DNA of 12,974 nt from JBLHUT01 sp047629975 (GTDB lineage: Bacteria; Pseudomonadota; Alphaproteobacteria; Rhodobacterales; Rhodobacteraceae). The stretch spans positions 1 to 12,974 of the forward strand of contig JBLHUT010000072.1 in the NCBI GenBank assembly GCA_047629975.1, given 5' to 3'. Under the pieces are notes generated by a model. The model did not search any database and was not told the DNA's origin. It worked only from the letters and a program-made list of their open reading frames with translations. Numbering within the stretch: position 1 is the first letter of the stretch; each line of letters opens with the position of its first letter. A program made the position numbers and the translations under genes. This document shows positions 1 to 6,591 of this stretch, piece by piece.

Positions 1-686
1 TCGGGGCGCTCGAAGTCGAACAGATAAGAACGCTCGCCGCGCACGCGGATGTCGCCATCACTGTTGATCACATAGGCTTCGTGCAGGCCGCGTTGTATCT
101 GGGTCTGCCCCTGTGTCAGAATCTGGCGCAAATCGCCATCAAAGGTCATGTAGCGGATCGTGCGCGCCGTGTTGAGATACCCCGCAAGGATCACCGTATC
201 ATCCGACAAATCCGTGCGATGCTCGGCCTCATAGGCCTGTGCCGCGGACAGGGAGTTGGAGATCACATTGCGCACACGCTCTGAAAACCAGCCTTCGAGT
301 CCGATATTGATTGTCAGCCCCGCAAAAACCGCAACCATGATCGTCGGGACAAGCGCGATGCCCACGAACACAACAGTCAGCCTCAGGTGTAGTTGCGATC
401 CCGCCGAACGCGCGCGCCGTGCAGCAATCATCCGCGCCAAACGGATCAGGATAAGCGCCGCCACCGCAAGCACATAAACCAGATCGGCCAGTAGGATCAG
501 CCGCAAGGCCGGCGAACTGCCCGCAGAGGCCAAAGGCCCGAGTATGACAAAGGTTGCAGCCACCAAAACAGGGCCGAGCCCCACAAAGCCCAGTGTTGCA
601 GCACTTTGATAGCGCCGCAAATGGCGCATACGCGCCAGAGTTTCCAAATTGAACCGCCTTGCGGGGAATGCCACCGCGTTCCTCAT
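1..686 (-). CDS. ntrY: Nitrogen regulation sensor histidine kinase NtrY, N-terminal part (cut by left edge)
   Basis: The reading frame stays open from the ATG at 686 down to base 1 and gives 228 residues with no stop, so the gene continues outside the window. An in-frame TAG lies 27 bases upstream of this ATG, and no other ATG lies between them. The visible part is the membrane-sensing portion: hydrophobic segments at about residues 31-51, 61-82 and 103-126, then an extracytoplasmic stretch beginning GLEGWFSERVRNVI. That GLxxWFSERVR pattern after the third helix is typical of NtrY. The HAMP, PAS and kinase domains would lie beyond the edge. NtrY pairs with NtrX in nitrogen and redox or envelope signalling in alphaproteobacteria. 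It follows ntrC on the same strand after an 87-base gap, the usual ntrBC-ntrYX order. The name rests on this N-terminus and the context. Confidence 0.88.
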   Translation of the reverse strand, partial: MRNAVAFPARRFNLETLARMRHLRRYQSAATLGFVGLGPVLVAATFVILGPLASAGSSPALRLILLADLVYVLAVAALILIRLARMIAARRARSAGSQLHLRLTVVFVGIALVPTIMVAVFAGLTINIGLEGWFSERVRNVISNSLSAAQAYEAEHRTDLSDDTVILAGYLNTARTIRYMTFDGDLRQILTQGQTQIQRGLHEAYVINSDGDIRVRGERSYLFDFERP

Positions 687-722
687 GATGTTGTGCCGCT
701 CTCGCGGCTAGCCACAAAATAT

Positions 723-760
723 CCGTGGACGATTTTTGAAGTGCGTCCTTCTGGCCACGG
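723..760 (-). other. Nested inverted repeat between ntrC and ntrY
   Basis: CCGTGG at 723-728 is the reverse complement of CCACGG at 755-760, and GGACG at 727-731 is the reverse complement of CGTCC at 744-748. Together they can form one 9-base-pair stem with a bulge of about 8 bases. It fills much of the 87-base gap between the ntrC stop and the ntrY start. No U-run follows, so it is not a textbook terminator. It could lower readthrough or mark a processing site. The fold was judged by eye only. Confidence 0.4.
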
Positions 761-773
761 CTCTGTTGCTGTT

Positions 774-2150
774 TTACATCAATTTACGGCGCCGTGTCAC
801 GCGAATATCGAGGTCTGTGATCTTCTTGCGCAAGGTATTTCGGTTTATGCCCAGAAGATCGGCGCATTTGGCCTGATTACCACCCGTCGCGTCCAGTGCG
901 ATCTCGATCAAGGGGCCTTCGACCTCTTTGAGGATCCGCTGGTAAAGCCCCCGCGATGGCAACACTCCGCCATGAAGGTCGAAGTAGCGGCGCAAATGCT
1001 TGTTCACCGAGGCAGACAGCTTTTCGCCCTCTCCGCCGCCGACAAAAGGCTCGATCTCGGGTTGGCTGCCCAGCACCAGTTCGACCTCGGCCAGACCGAT
1101 CTCTTCTTCGGGCGAGGTCACGATCAGACGACGGATGGTATTTTCAAGCTGACGGACATTTCCGGGCCAGCTGTAGGAGCGGATCAAATCCATCGCAGGC
1201 TCGGAGAACCTGCGCTGTGACAGCCCGTCGCGCTCTGAACGCTTGAGAAAATGATCTGACAGCAGCGGGATATCATCCACCCGCTCCCGCAGCGACGGGA
1301 CCGTGATCGCCACACCGCCAAGACGATAGAACAAGTCTTGACGAAACCCGCCCGCCTCCATTTTCGAAGTCAAATCGCCCTGGCTTGTGGCCATGATCCG
1401 GGGCGAGGTATCAACGAAAGTATCCAGAACCCGAACAATCCGCGCCTGTGCGTCATGATCAAGATCGCCCACCTCGTCAAACAGGATCGAACCACCACGC
1501 GCCCGCGCCACAACCGAAGACGGCCCCTCGATCCCTTGCAATTCCGCCGATCCGGCGATCACGAACGGCATGTTGCGCCGGTCTGAAAAATCATGGATCG
1601 CGCGCGCGATCAGCGATTTTCCGGTCCCGCTTTCGCCCGTAATCATCACCGACAGATCGGTATTCATCACCCGCGCAACCAACCGGTAGAGCGACTGCAT
1701 CACAGCCGTGCGCCCGACAAGCGGCAGGTCGTCGCTCTCTTGTGTCTGGGTGTCGGTCTTGACCCGCGAGGACGCGGGCGCGCGCCGCTTGGCGTCCAGC
1801 GCCCGCGCGGCGCGCTTCATCAGATCGGGAAGGTCAAACGGCTTGGGCAGGTAATCATAGGCCTCGGCCTCGGCGGCCTGAATGGCTGTCATGATCGTGT
1901 TTTGCGCAGAGATCACGATCACCGGCAAGCCGGGCCGTTCCTTGCTGATCCTCGGCAGACATTCCAGCCCGTTTCCGTCGGGCATTACCACATCCGAAAT
2001 CACCAGATCGCCTTTTCCCTCTTCGACCCAACGCATCAGCGTCACAAGGCTCGAGGTCGCGTGGACCTTGCAACCCGCACGCGTCAGCGCCTGGGTAAGA
2101 ACGGTCCGGATCGTGCGATCGTCGTCTGCAACAAGAATGGTACCGTCCAT
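774..2150 (-). CDS. ntrC: Nitrogen regulation response regulator NtrC, GAFTGA-less type
   Basis: The protein has 458 residues. Residues 1-120 are a receiver domain with acidic pocket D9/D10, phosphoacceptor D53 (in SDVVMPD) and K103 (in LPKPF). Residues about 142-365 are an AAA+ domain with Walker A GESGTGKS at 172-179, Walker B ILFDE at 222-226, an arginine-finger region FRQDLFYRL and sensor II WPGNVRQLEN. The C-terminus has a Fis-type helix-turn-helix (GGNQAKCADLLGINRNTLRKK begins this region). Between the residues before Walker A's partner strand and Walker B the protein is about 18 residues shorter than E. coli NtrC, and no GAFTGA loop is present. That loop contacts sigma-54. R. capsulatus NtrC also lacks it and works with the housekeeping sigma factor, so the same is inferred here. 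Its start overlaps the ntrB stop by one base (TGATG), so translation is probably coupled. Confidence 0.96.
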   Translation of the reverse strand: MDGTILVADDDRTIRTVLTQALTRAGCKVHATSSLVTLMRWVEEGKGDLVISDVVMPDGNGLECLPRISKERPGLPVIVISAQNTIMTAIQAAEAEAYDYLPKPFDLPDLMKRAARALDAKRRAPASSRVKTDTQTQESDDLPLVGRTAVMQSLYRLVARVMNTDLSVMITGESGTGKSLIARAIHDFSDRRNMPFVIAGSAELQGIEGPSSVVARARGGSILFDEVGDLDHDAQARIVRVLDTFVDTSPRIMATSQGDLTSKMEAGGFRQDLFYRLGGVAITVPSLRERVDDIPLLSDHFLKRSERDGLSQRRFSEPAMDLIRSYSWPGNVRQLENTIRRLIVTSPEEEIGLAEVELVLGSQPEIEPFVGGGEGEKLSASVNKHLRRYFDLHGGVLPSRGLYQRILKEVEGPLIEIALDATGGNQAKCADLLGINRNTLRKKITDLDIRVTRRRKLM

Positions 2151-3244
2151 CAGGATGCTTCCTCAAAATTGTCAAAATGCGTGGTGTCGGTCGCAACCGG
2201 CAAGGAAATGCGAAACACTGTTCTTCCGGGGACACTGTCAACAGATATCCATCCATGATGGTCCGTTACAATTTTTGACACAAGGGCAAGCCCCAGTCCT
2301 GTGCCATTCTCTCTTCCGGAAACAAACGGTTCGAAAATGTCTCCGGCAATTTCGGACGGCAAGCCCGGGCCGTTGTCGATAATCTCTACCTGAATAGGCA
2401 CCTGCGCCCGGCTGCCATCCTTGCGGCGCACCCGCAACGCAGGGTCGTAAAAGGTATGCAGCCGGATTGTTCCGGCACTTCCCGAAGAGGCCTCCGAGGC
2501 GTTTTTCAGCAAGTTCAGAAAGACTTGCAGAATTTGATCCCCGTCCACAAAAGTCGGCGGCAGCGACGGATCAAACTCTTCCTCGAACTGCATATGCGCG
2601 CCGTACCCTACCATAGCAGACTTCTTTGCCCGATCAAGAAGATCGTGAATATTCAAAGCTTTGCAAAGCGGCGGCCTCAGGTTCCCGAACTGCTCCACCT
2701 GATCCAGCAATTTAACGATCCGGCGGCTTTCCGCCACGATAAGATCAGTCAACTCGCGGTCTTCGCCGCTCAGCCCCATGCTCAGCAATTGGGCCGCCCC
2801 CGTAATCCCCGCCAGCGGATTCTTGATCTCGTGGGCGAGCATTTCGGCCATGCCGATGGCTGATTTGGCTGCCGTCTCGGCAGATTGCGACCTGCCGATC
2901 CGCTCCGCAAGATCCCGCGGCGTGATCAGGAAAATAAGGGTCTGACCGTCCTCCATGACCGGCGCAATCTGGACGGTACACCGCACCGGAGGCCGGTCGC
3001 CGGTGCCGACGTCGACATCATTGAGCACAAGCGGGGACTGGGCGTCGCGCACACGCGCAAAGCTTTCCTCCAAAGGCGCGTCGATCATCAGCCGGTCCCA
3101 GATCGGAAGCTGCTTGAGTACGCGGGCCGTCGCGTTCAAAAACGCCTCGCCCGCGGGATTGATGTCGATGATACGGTCTTGTGCATCCACCAGCACAGCC
3201 GGTGTCGGCAGTGCGGACCAGATGCTGTCGGTCAAATGGGTCAT
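2150..3244 (-). CDS. ntrB: Nitrogen regulation sensor histidine kinase/phosphatase NtrB
   Basis: This is a soluble kinase of 364 residues with no membrane segment, as usual for NtrB. Residues about 8-115 form a PAS-like sensing domain. The H-box is MLAHEIKNPLAGI, with phosphorylated histidine H138. The N-box is VFLNLLKNASEAS (N248), the G1 box is IDNGPGLP (D290), and the G2 box is GTGLGLAL (314-321). In the family, NtrB phosphorylates NtrC when nitrogen is scarce and dephosphorylates it when PII protein (GlnB) is bound. The start lies inside the dusB stop (ATGA, 4-base overlap) and the stop touches the ntrC start, so dusB-ntrB-ntrC is read as one operon. The length and motif order are complete and nothing looks damaged. 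Confidence 0.96.
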   Translation of the reverse strand: MTHLTDSIWSALPTPAVLVDAQDRIIDINPAGEAFLNATARVLKQLPIWDRLMIDAPLEESFARVRDAQSPLVLNDVDVGTGDRPPVRCTVQIAPVMEDGQTLIFLITPRDLAERIGRSQSAETAAKSAIGMAEMLAHEIKNPLAGITGAAQLLSMGLSGEDRELTDLIVAESRRIVKLLDQVEQFGNLRPPLCKALNIHDLLDRAKKSAMVGYGAHMQFEEEFDPSLPPTFVDGDQILQVFLNLLKNASEASSGSAGTIRLHTFYDPALRVRRKDGSRAQVPIQVEIIDNGPGLPSEIAGDIFEPFVSGRENGTGLGLALVSKIVTDHHGWISVDSVPGRTVFRISLPVATDTTHFDNFEEAS

Positions 3245-4236
3245 GCTGCGGTCTCTTGTCGAAGGGAAGGCGCCGAGGCGAGGACGTTTTGAACCAGCAA
3301 CAAAACCTGCGCAGGCACACTTTGCGTCAGGATCTCCCGACGCTCCGGTGCAGCCAGCGCCACACCGTCAAGATACCAACCCAGATGCTTTCGCGCGACT
3401 TTTACGCCAAGTTTGGTGCCGTAAAACGACAGCATGCTCTCGTAATGGGCGCAGATCAAATCAGCCAATGCGGCCCCGGACGGCACCACCGGCGCATCTT
3501 TCCCGAAAAGCTCGGATGCGATCTCGGCAAGTATCCACGGGCGCCCCTGAGCACCGCGGCCAACCATAACCCCGTCACACCCCGACGCCGCCAGAGCCGC
3601 CCTTGCGGTCGTGGCGTCCGTAATGTCACCGTTCACAATCACCGGAATGTTCACCGCTCGTTTCACGGCTGCGACAGCCGCCCAATCTGCCTTGCCCTTG
3701 TAAAACTGGCACCGCGTGCGACCATGAATAACAATCATCGCAATCCCCGCAGATTCGGCCCGGCGCGCCAATTCGTCAGCATTCAGACACGTGTCATCCC
3801 AGCCGAGGCGGGTCTTGAGCGTGACCGGCACGTCAACCGCCCCGACCACGGCCTCGATCAGGGACAAGGCGTGATCAAGGTCCCGCATCAACGCAGATCC
3901 TGACAAACCGCTGGTCACACGTTTTGCGGGACAGCCCATATTTATGTCGATCTGTGCGGCCCCGTTTGCGGCCACAAGGCGCGCGGCCTCTGCCATCCAA
4001 TAGGCCTCCCGACCGGCCAGTTGAACCGCCGTGCGTGCCACGCCAAGCCCCAACTCTGCACGGCCGCGCATATTCGCATTGGCCTGCACCATTTCCTGAC
4101 TCGCCACCATTTCGCTCACAACAAGCCCTGCTCCAAATTCCGACACAACCTGCCGGAACGGCAGATCCGTAATTCCCGCCAGAGGCGCAAGCAGTACCGG
4201 AGGGTTCGGGAGAATACCTGCCTGCCAAACCTCCAA
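3241..4236 (-). CDS. dusB: tRNA-dihydrouridine synthase DusB (NifR3 type)
   Basis: This flavin-dependent enzyme reduces specific uridines in the tRNA D-loop. The protein carries the Dus signatures PVLLAPLAGITDLPFR near the N-terminus and DINMGCPAKRV with catalytic cysteine C102, then LKTRLGW, VIHGRTRCQFYKG and the phosphate-binding GVMVGRGAQGRPW. I chose the TTG at 4236 as start (331 residues). An AAGGA Shine-Dalgarno sequence lies 8 bases upstream, and the protein then begins 17 residues before LAPLAG, as in other DusB proteins. An in-frame ATG at 4305 and a GTG at 4308 would add 23-24 poorly conserved residues and have no visible ribosome site. It overlaps ntrB by four bases. In R. capsulatus this gene was named nifR3 because it leads the ntrBC operon; its activity is on tRNA, not on nitrogen signalling. 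Confidence 0.95.
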   Translation of the reverse strand: MEVWQAGILPNPPVLLAPLAGITDLPFRQVVSEFGAGLVVSEMVASQEMVQANANMRGRAELGLGVARTAVQLAGREAYWMAEAARLVAANGAAQIDINMGCPAKRVTSGLSGSALMRDLDHALSLIEAVVGAVDVPVTLKTRLGWDDTCLNADELARRAESAGIAMIVIHGRTRCQFYKGKADWAAVAAVKRAVNIPVIVNGDITDATTARAALAASGCDGVMVGRGAQGRPWILAEIASELFGKDAPVVPSGAALADLICAHYESMLSFYGTKLGVKVARKHLGWYLDGVALAAPERREILTQSVPAQVLLLVQNVLASAPSLRQETAA

Positions 4237-4249
4237 AAGCTGAATCCTT
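4234..4249 (-). promoter_or_regulatory. Ribosome binding site and TTG start of dusB
   Basis: AAGGA (minus strand, 4249-4245) stands 8 bases before the TTG at 4236-4234. The competing ATG at 4305-4303 has no purine-rich sequence in front of it. This site decides the dusB start in favour of the shorter protein. Confidence 0.55.
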
Positions 4250-4321
4250 GTGCGATTTACAATGTATTGTGGGCGTAACCGCTTTTGCCAAGAAGCAGCG
4301 ACCATCACAAGGCATTACAGC

Positions 4322-4327
4322 ACTATA
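4322..4327 (-). promoter_or_regulatory. Candidate -10 element for dusB-ntrBC
   Basis: On the minus strand the sequence TATAGT matches a sigma-70 -10 box and lies immediately downstream of the 4329-4343 palindrome. The -35 region at 17-base spacing is poor (TGATTG), which fits an activated promoter, but this is a by-eye call. Transcription would start near 4315, giving a leader of about 80 bases to the TTG start of dusB. Confidence 0.35.
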
Positions 4328-4328
4328 C

Positions 4329-4343
4329 GCCTAAATTTTAGGC
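4329..4343. promoter_or_regulatory. Perfect 15-base palindrome, candidate operator (possibly NtrC) upstream of dusB-ntrBC
   Basis: GCCTAAA-T-TTTAGGC is a perfect 7-base inverted repeat around one central base, with GCC and GGC ends and an A/T-rich core. It lies between the divergent dusB and ispDF genes and directly abuts a TATAGT -10-like element for dusB. The symmetry shows a binding site for a dimeric protein. NtrC is the natural candidate because it is encoded in this operon, but the assignment is inference. Confidence 0.55.
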
Positions 4344-4349
4344 ACAATC

Positions 4350-4374
4350 AGGGCACTTCCTAAAGCATTGCCCT
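4350..4374. repeat. Inverted repeat AGGGCA/TGCCCT in the dusB-ispDF intergenic region
   Basis: AGGGCA at 4350-4355 and TGCCCT at 4369-4374 are perfect reverse complements separated by 13 bases. The right arm overlaps the candidate -35 box of ispDF. It could be a second, weaker binding site next to the 4329-4343 palindrome or a chance dyad. Confidence 0.35.
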
Positions 4375-4396
4375 CGAAAGCCGCACGGATTAAACA
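4368..4396 (+). promoter_or_regulatory. Candidate promoter of the ispDF-pgpA-cinA operon
   Basis: TTGCCC at 4368-4373 and TAAACA at 4391-4396 are separated by 17 bases, an acceptable sigma-70 arrangement. Transcription would begin about 40 bases before the ispDF ATG. No experimental support is available from sequence alone. Confidence 0.4.
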
Positions 4397-4443
4397 CTTT
4401 CCGAAACTCGACGCCCTAAAACACGATGCCCGCAGGATGCCAA

Positions 4444-5595
4444 ATGACACATACACACCGAATTGCCGCAATCATCGTCGCAGCCGGTCGCGGCACCCGC
4501 GCGGGCGGACGCATTCCCAAGCAGTATCAACCGCTGGCAGGGGTGCCGGTCCTGCAAAGAACACTTGCAGCCTTTTGCGCCCATCCCCGAGTGGACGAGG
4601 TTCTGGTGGTGACACATCCCGATGATGCCGACCTTGTCACCCCGCTGCTGCCCGACGGCGTGGCCTGCGTGACAGGGGGCGCCACGCGCGGCGCATCGGT
4701 TGCCGCAGGGCTGTCGGCGGTATCGTCCGGCACCAGCCATGTTCTGATCCACGACGCCGCGCGCCCGCTTGTCAGTGTAGCATTGATCAACCGTGTCATC
4801 GATGCTTTGGCCCATGCGCCGGGCGCGGCACCGGGCGTGATGGTGACAGACGCGCTTTGGCATGCACAGGCGGGCGTCGTGACCGCCCCGCATCCGCGCG
4901 ACGGATTGTGGCGCGCACAAACGCCGCAGGGTTTCGCGCTTGCTGCGATCCGCGCCGCCCATGCCGCATATCCGGGCCAAGCCGCAGATGATGTCGAGGT
5001 TGCTCTTGCGGCGGGCCTTGAGGTGCGTATCGTGGAGGGCGAAGAAACAAACCTGAAACTGACCCACGCCGAAGATTTTGCGCGTGCGTCCCAATTGTTA
5101 AAGGACGACGCACAGATGGATATTCGCACCGGAACGGGCTTCGATGTGCATCGCTTTGGTCCCGGAGACGCGGTGATGCTGTGCGGTGTCAACGTGCCGC
5201 ACGGGCGCGGGCTGGTGGGGCATTCGGATGCCGACGTCGGCTTGCACACAATCACCGACGCGATTTACGGAGCGTTGGCAGAGGGCGATATCGGGCGACA
5301 CTTTCCGCCCTCGGATCCACAGTGGAAAGGCGCGCAAAGCCACATTTTCTTGCGTCATGCTGTAGGACTTGCCCAGAATCGGGGGTTCCGGATTTCGAAT
5401 ATCGACGCCACGCTGGTGTGCGAATTTCCGAAAATAGGTCCCCACGCCGACGCGATGCGCGCCGCGGTCGCCGCGATCACCGAGACCGCGATCGACCGGA
5501 TCAGCATTAAGGCCACGACCTCTGAACGCCTTGGCTTTACGGGCCGCGAAGAAGGCATCGCATGTATCGCAACTGTAACGCTGGTGTCCCCATGA
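4444..5595 (+). CDS. ispDF: Bifunctional IspD/IspF isoprenoid enzyme (MEP cytidylyltransferase and MECDP synthase)
   Basis: The fusion has 383 residues and catalyses two non-consecutive steps of the MEP pathway to isoprenoid precursors. Residues 1-224 are IspD: the CTP-binding loop AAGRGTRAGGRIPKQY with R19 and K26, VLIHDAARP, GLWRAQTPQGF and NLKLTHAED. Residues 225-383 are IspF: metal ligands D234 and H236 in GFDVHRF and H268 in HSDADVGLH, then AEGDIGRHFPPSD, a conserved substrate region and KATTSERLGFTGREEG. I chose the ATG at 4444 because AGGA lies 6 bases upstream; an in-frame ATG at 4426 has no clear ribosome site. The fused form is normal in alphaproteobacteria, where the intermediate enzyme IspE is encoded elsewhere. 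Its stop overlaps the pgpA start (ATGA). Confidence 0.97.
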   Translation: MTHTHRIAAIIVAAGRGTRAGGRIPKQYQPLAGVPVLQRTLAAFCAHPRVDEVLVVTHPDDADLVTPLLPDGVACVTGGATRGASVAAGLSAVSSGTSHVLIHDAARPLVSVALINRVIDALAHAPGAAPGVMVTDALWHAQAGVVTAPHPRDGLWRAQTPQGFALAAIRAAHAAYPGQAADDVEVALAAGLEVRIVEGEETNLKLTHAEDFARASQLLKDDAQMDIRTGTGFDVHRFGPGDAVMLCGVNVPHGRGLVGHSDADVGLHTITDAIYGALAEGDIGRHFPPSDPQWKGAQSHIFLRHAVGLAQNRGFRISNIDATLVCEFPKIGPHADAMRAAVAAITETAIDRISIKATTSERLGFTGREEGIACIATVTLVSP

Positions 5596-6080
5596 GCCAT
5601 TTGATCGCGACCGTATTCTATGTCGGGCATCTGCGCCCCGCGCCCGGAACGTGGGGGTCCTTGGCGGCCCTTCCGATGGCGTGGGGGCTGCATGTTCTGG
5701 GCGGTTTTCCGCTATTGCTTTTGGCCAGTTTTGTGGTGTTCGGTGCCGGTTGGTGGGCAACAGCGCGCGAAACCGCAGGGTCCGACGACCACGACCCGTC
5801 CGAAATCGTGATTGACGAGGTCGCGGGGCAGTGGATTGCGCTTTTGCCTGTCTCGTACGGGGCGGGTTTTGCAGGGGTTGATTTCATCGCCCTGTGGCCC
5901 GGTATTCTCACGGCATTTGTAATGTTCCGGTTCTTTGACATCCTCAAGCCGGGACCGATCGGTTGGGCAGACCGGATGGAGACATCTTTGGGCGTGATGC
6001 TGGACGATGTGATTGCAGGCGTCTTTGCGGCACTGACTGTCGGGGCTTTTGCGGCTGTTGCTCATCTGGTGTTGATTTGA
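5592..6080 (+). CDS. pgpA: Phosphatidylglycerophosphatase A
   Basis: This is a 162-residue inner-membrane protein that removes phosphate from phosphatidylglycerol phosphate, the last step to phosphatidylglycerol. Family motifs are RPAPGTWGSLAALP near the N-terminus and DDHDPSEIVIDEVAGQW in the middle, whose acidic residues probably bind the metal. Hydrophobic helices flank them, followed by MFRFFDILKPGPIGWAD and a C-terminal helix. The ATG at 5592 overlaps the ispDF stop as ATGA. An earlier in-frame ATG at 5562 would add ten residues buried in ispDF without a ribosome site. Translational coupling with ispDF is likely. The stop codon lies in the first copy of a 14-base tandem duplication. Confidence 0.94.
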   Translation: MSHLIATVFYVGHLRPAPGTWGSLAALPMAWGLHVLGGFPLLLLASFVVFGAGWWATARETAGSDDHDPSEIVIDEVAGQWIALLPVSYGAGFAGVDFIALWPGILTAFVMFRFFDILKPGPIGWADRMETSLGVMLDDVIAGVFAALTVGAFAAVAHLVLI

Positions 6081-6095
6081 CGGTGTTGATTTGAC
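6068..6095 (+). repeat. 14-base tandem duplication at the pgpA-cinA junction
   Basis: GGTGTTGATTTGAC occurs twice without spacer, at 6068-6081 and 6082-6095, followed by GG. The first copy contains the pgpA stop TGA (6078-6080). The second contains the TTG (6091-6093) that begins the cinA-like frame. With one copy, the TTG and TGA would overlap as TTGA. Confidence 0.9.
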
Positions 6096-6591
6096 GGGGC
6101 GGGCCGCCGAGTTGTTGCGCCTTGCGCAGGTCCGCGGTGTGCGTGTGGCCACCGCCGAAAGCTGCACCGGCGGCATGCTGAGCGCGGCCCTGACGGATTT
6201 GCCCGGAGCGTCCGCTATTTTCGATCGCGGGTTTGTCGTTTATTCAAACGCGGCAAAGCACACGATGCTCGGGGTTTCCGAAGACAGCTTGCGCGACTTT
6301 GGCGCCGTGTCGGAAGAGGTAGCCACCCAAATGGCCGAGGGCGCGTTGCGCCGGTCGGACGCAGATATCGGGCTGGCCGTCACGGGGATATCCGGCCCGG
6401 GCGGCTCGGATTTCAAACCCGAAGGGCGGGTCTGTTTTGCCTGCGCACAGATCGGAAAACCGACCGTTTCAACAACAGTCGACTTTGGCGCACGCGGCCG
6501 GGGCGCGGTCCGTCTGGCGGCGGTTTCCATGGCACAAGACATCCTGATCGACACGCTTCGTGACGCATCGCACGGGCACGATCAGCCGTAA
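6091..6591 (+). CDS. CinA C-terminal domain protein, nicotinamide-nucleotide amidohydrolase (PncC type)
   Basis: The 166-residue protein is a stand-alone CinA C-terminal domain. Hallmarks are VATAESCTGGMLSAALT near the N-terminus, FDRGFVVYSNAAKHTMLGV, FGAVSEEVATQMAEGA and the glycine-rich AVTGISGPGGSDFKPEGRV. Proteins of this family (PncC) deamidate nicotinamide mononucleotide in the cytoplasm for NAD recycling. The serine of ESCTGG is the expected catalytic nucleophile. The start is a TTG at 6091: no ATG or GTG exists in frame before it, and TGA at 6073 closes the frame upstream. There is no good Shine-Dalgarno sequence, so translation may depend on pgpA, whose stop is only 10 bases away. 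Its 3' end overlaps the convergent COQ10/RatA gene by 10 bases. Confidence 0.9.
   Translation: MTGRAAELLRLAQVRGVRVATAESCTGGMLSAALTDLPGASAIFDRGFVVYSNAAKHTMLGVSEDSLRDFGAVSEEVATQMAEGALRRSDADIGLAVTGISGPGGSDFKPEGRVCFACAQIGKPTVSTTVDFGARGRGAVRLAAVSMAQDILIDTLRDASHGHDQP

Noticed and set aside
229..717. Minus-strand open frame of 162 codons in the ntrY region
   Set aside because: It is in a different frame from the clear NtrY translation and gives a cysteine-rich product with no family resemblance.
606..1220. Plus-strand open frame opposite the ntrC 3' end
   Set aside because: Antisense shadow of ntrC; no ribosome site or recognisable domain.
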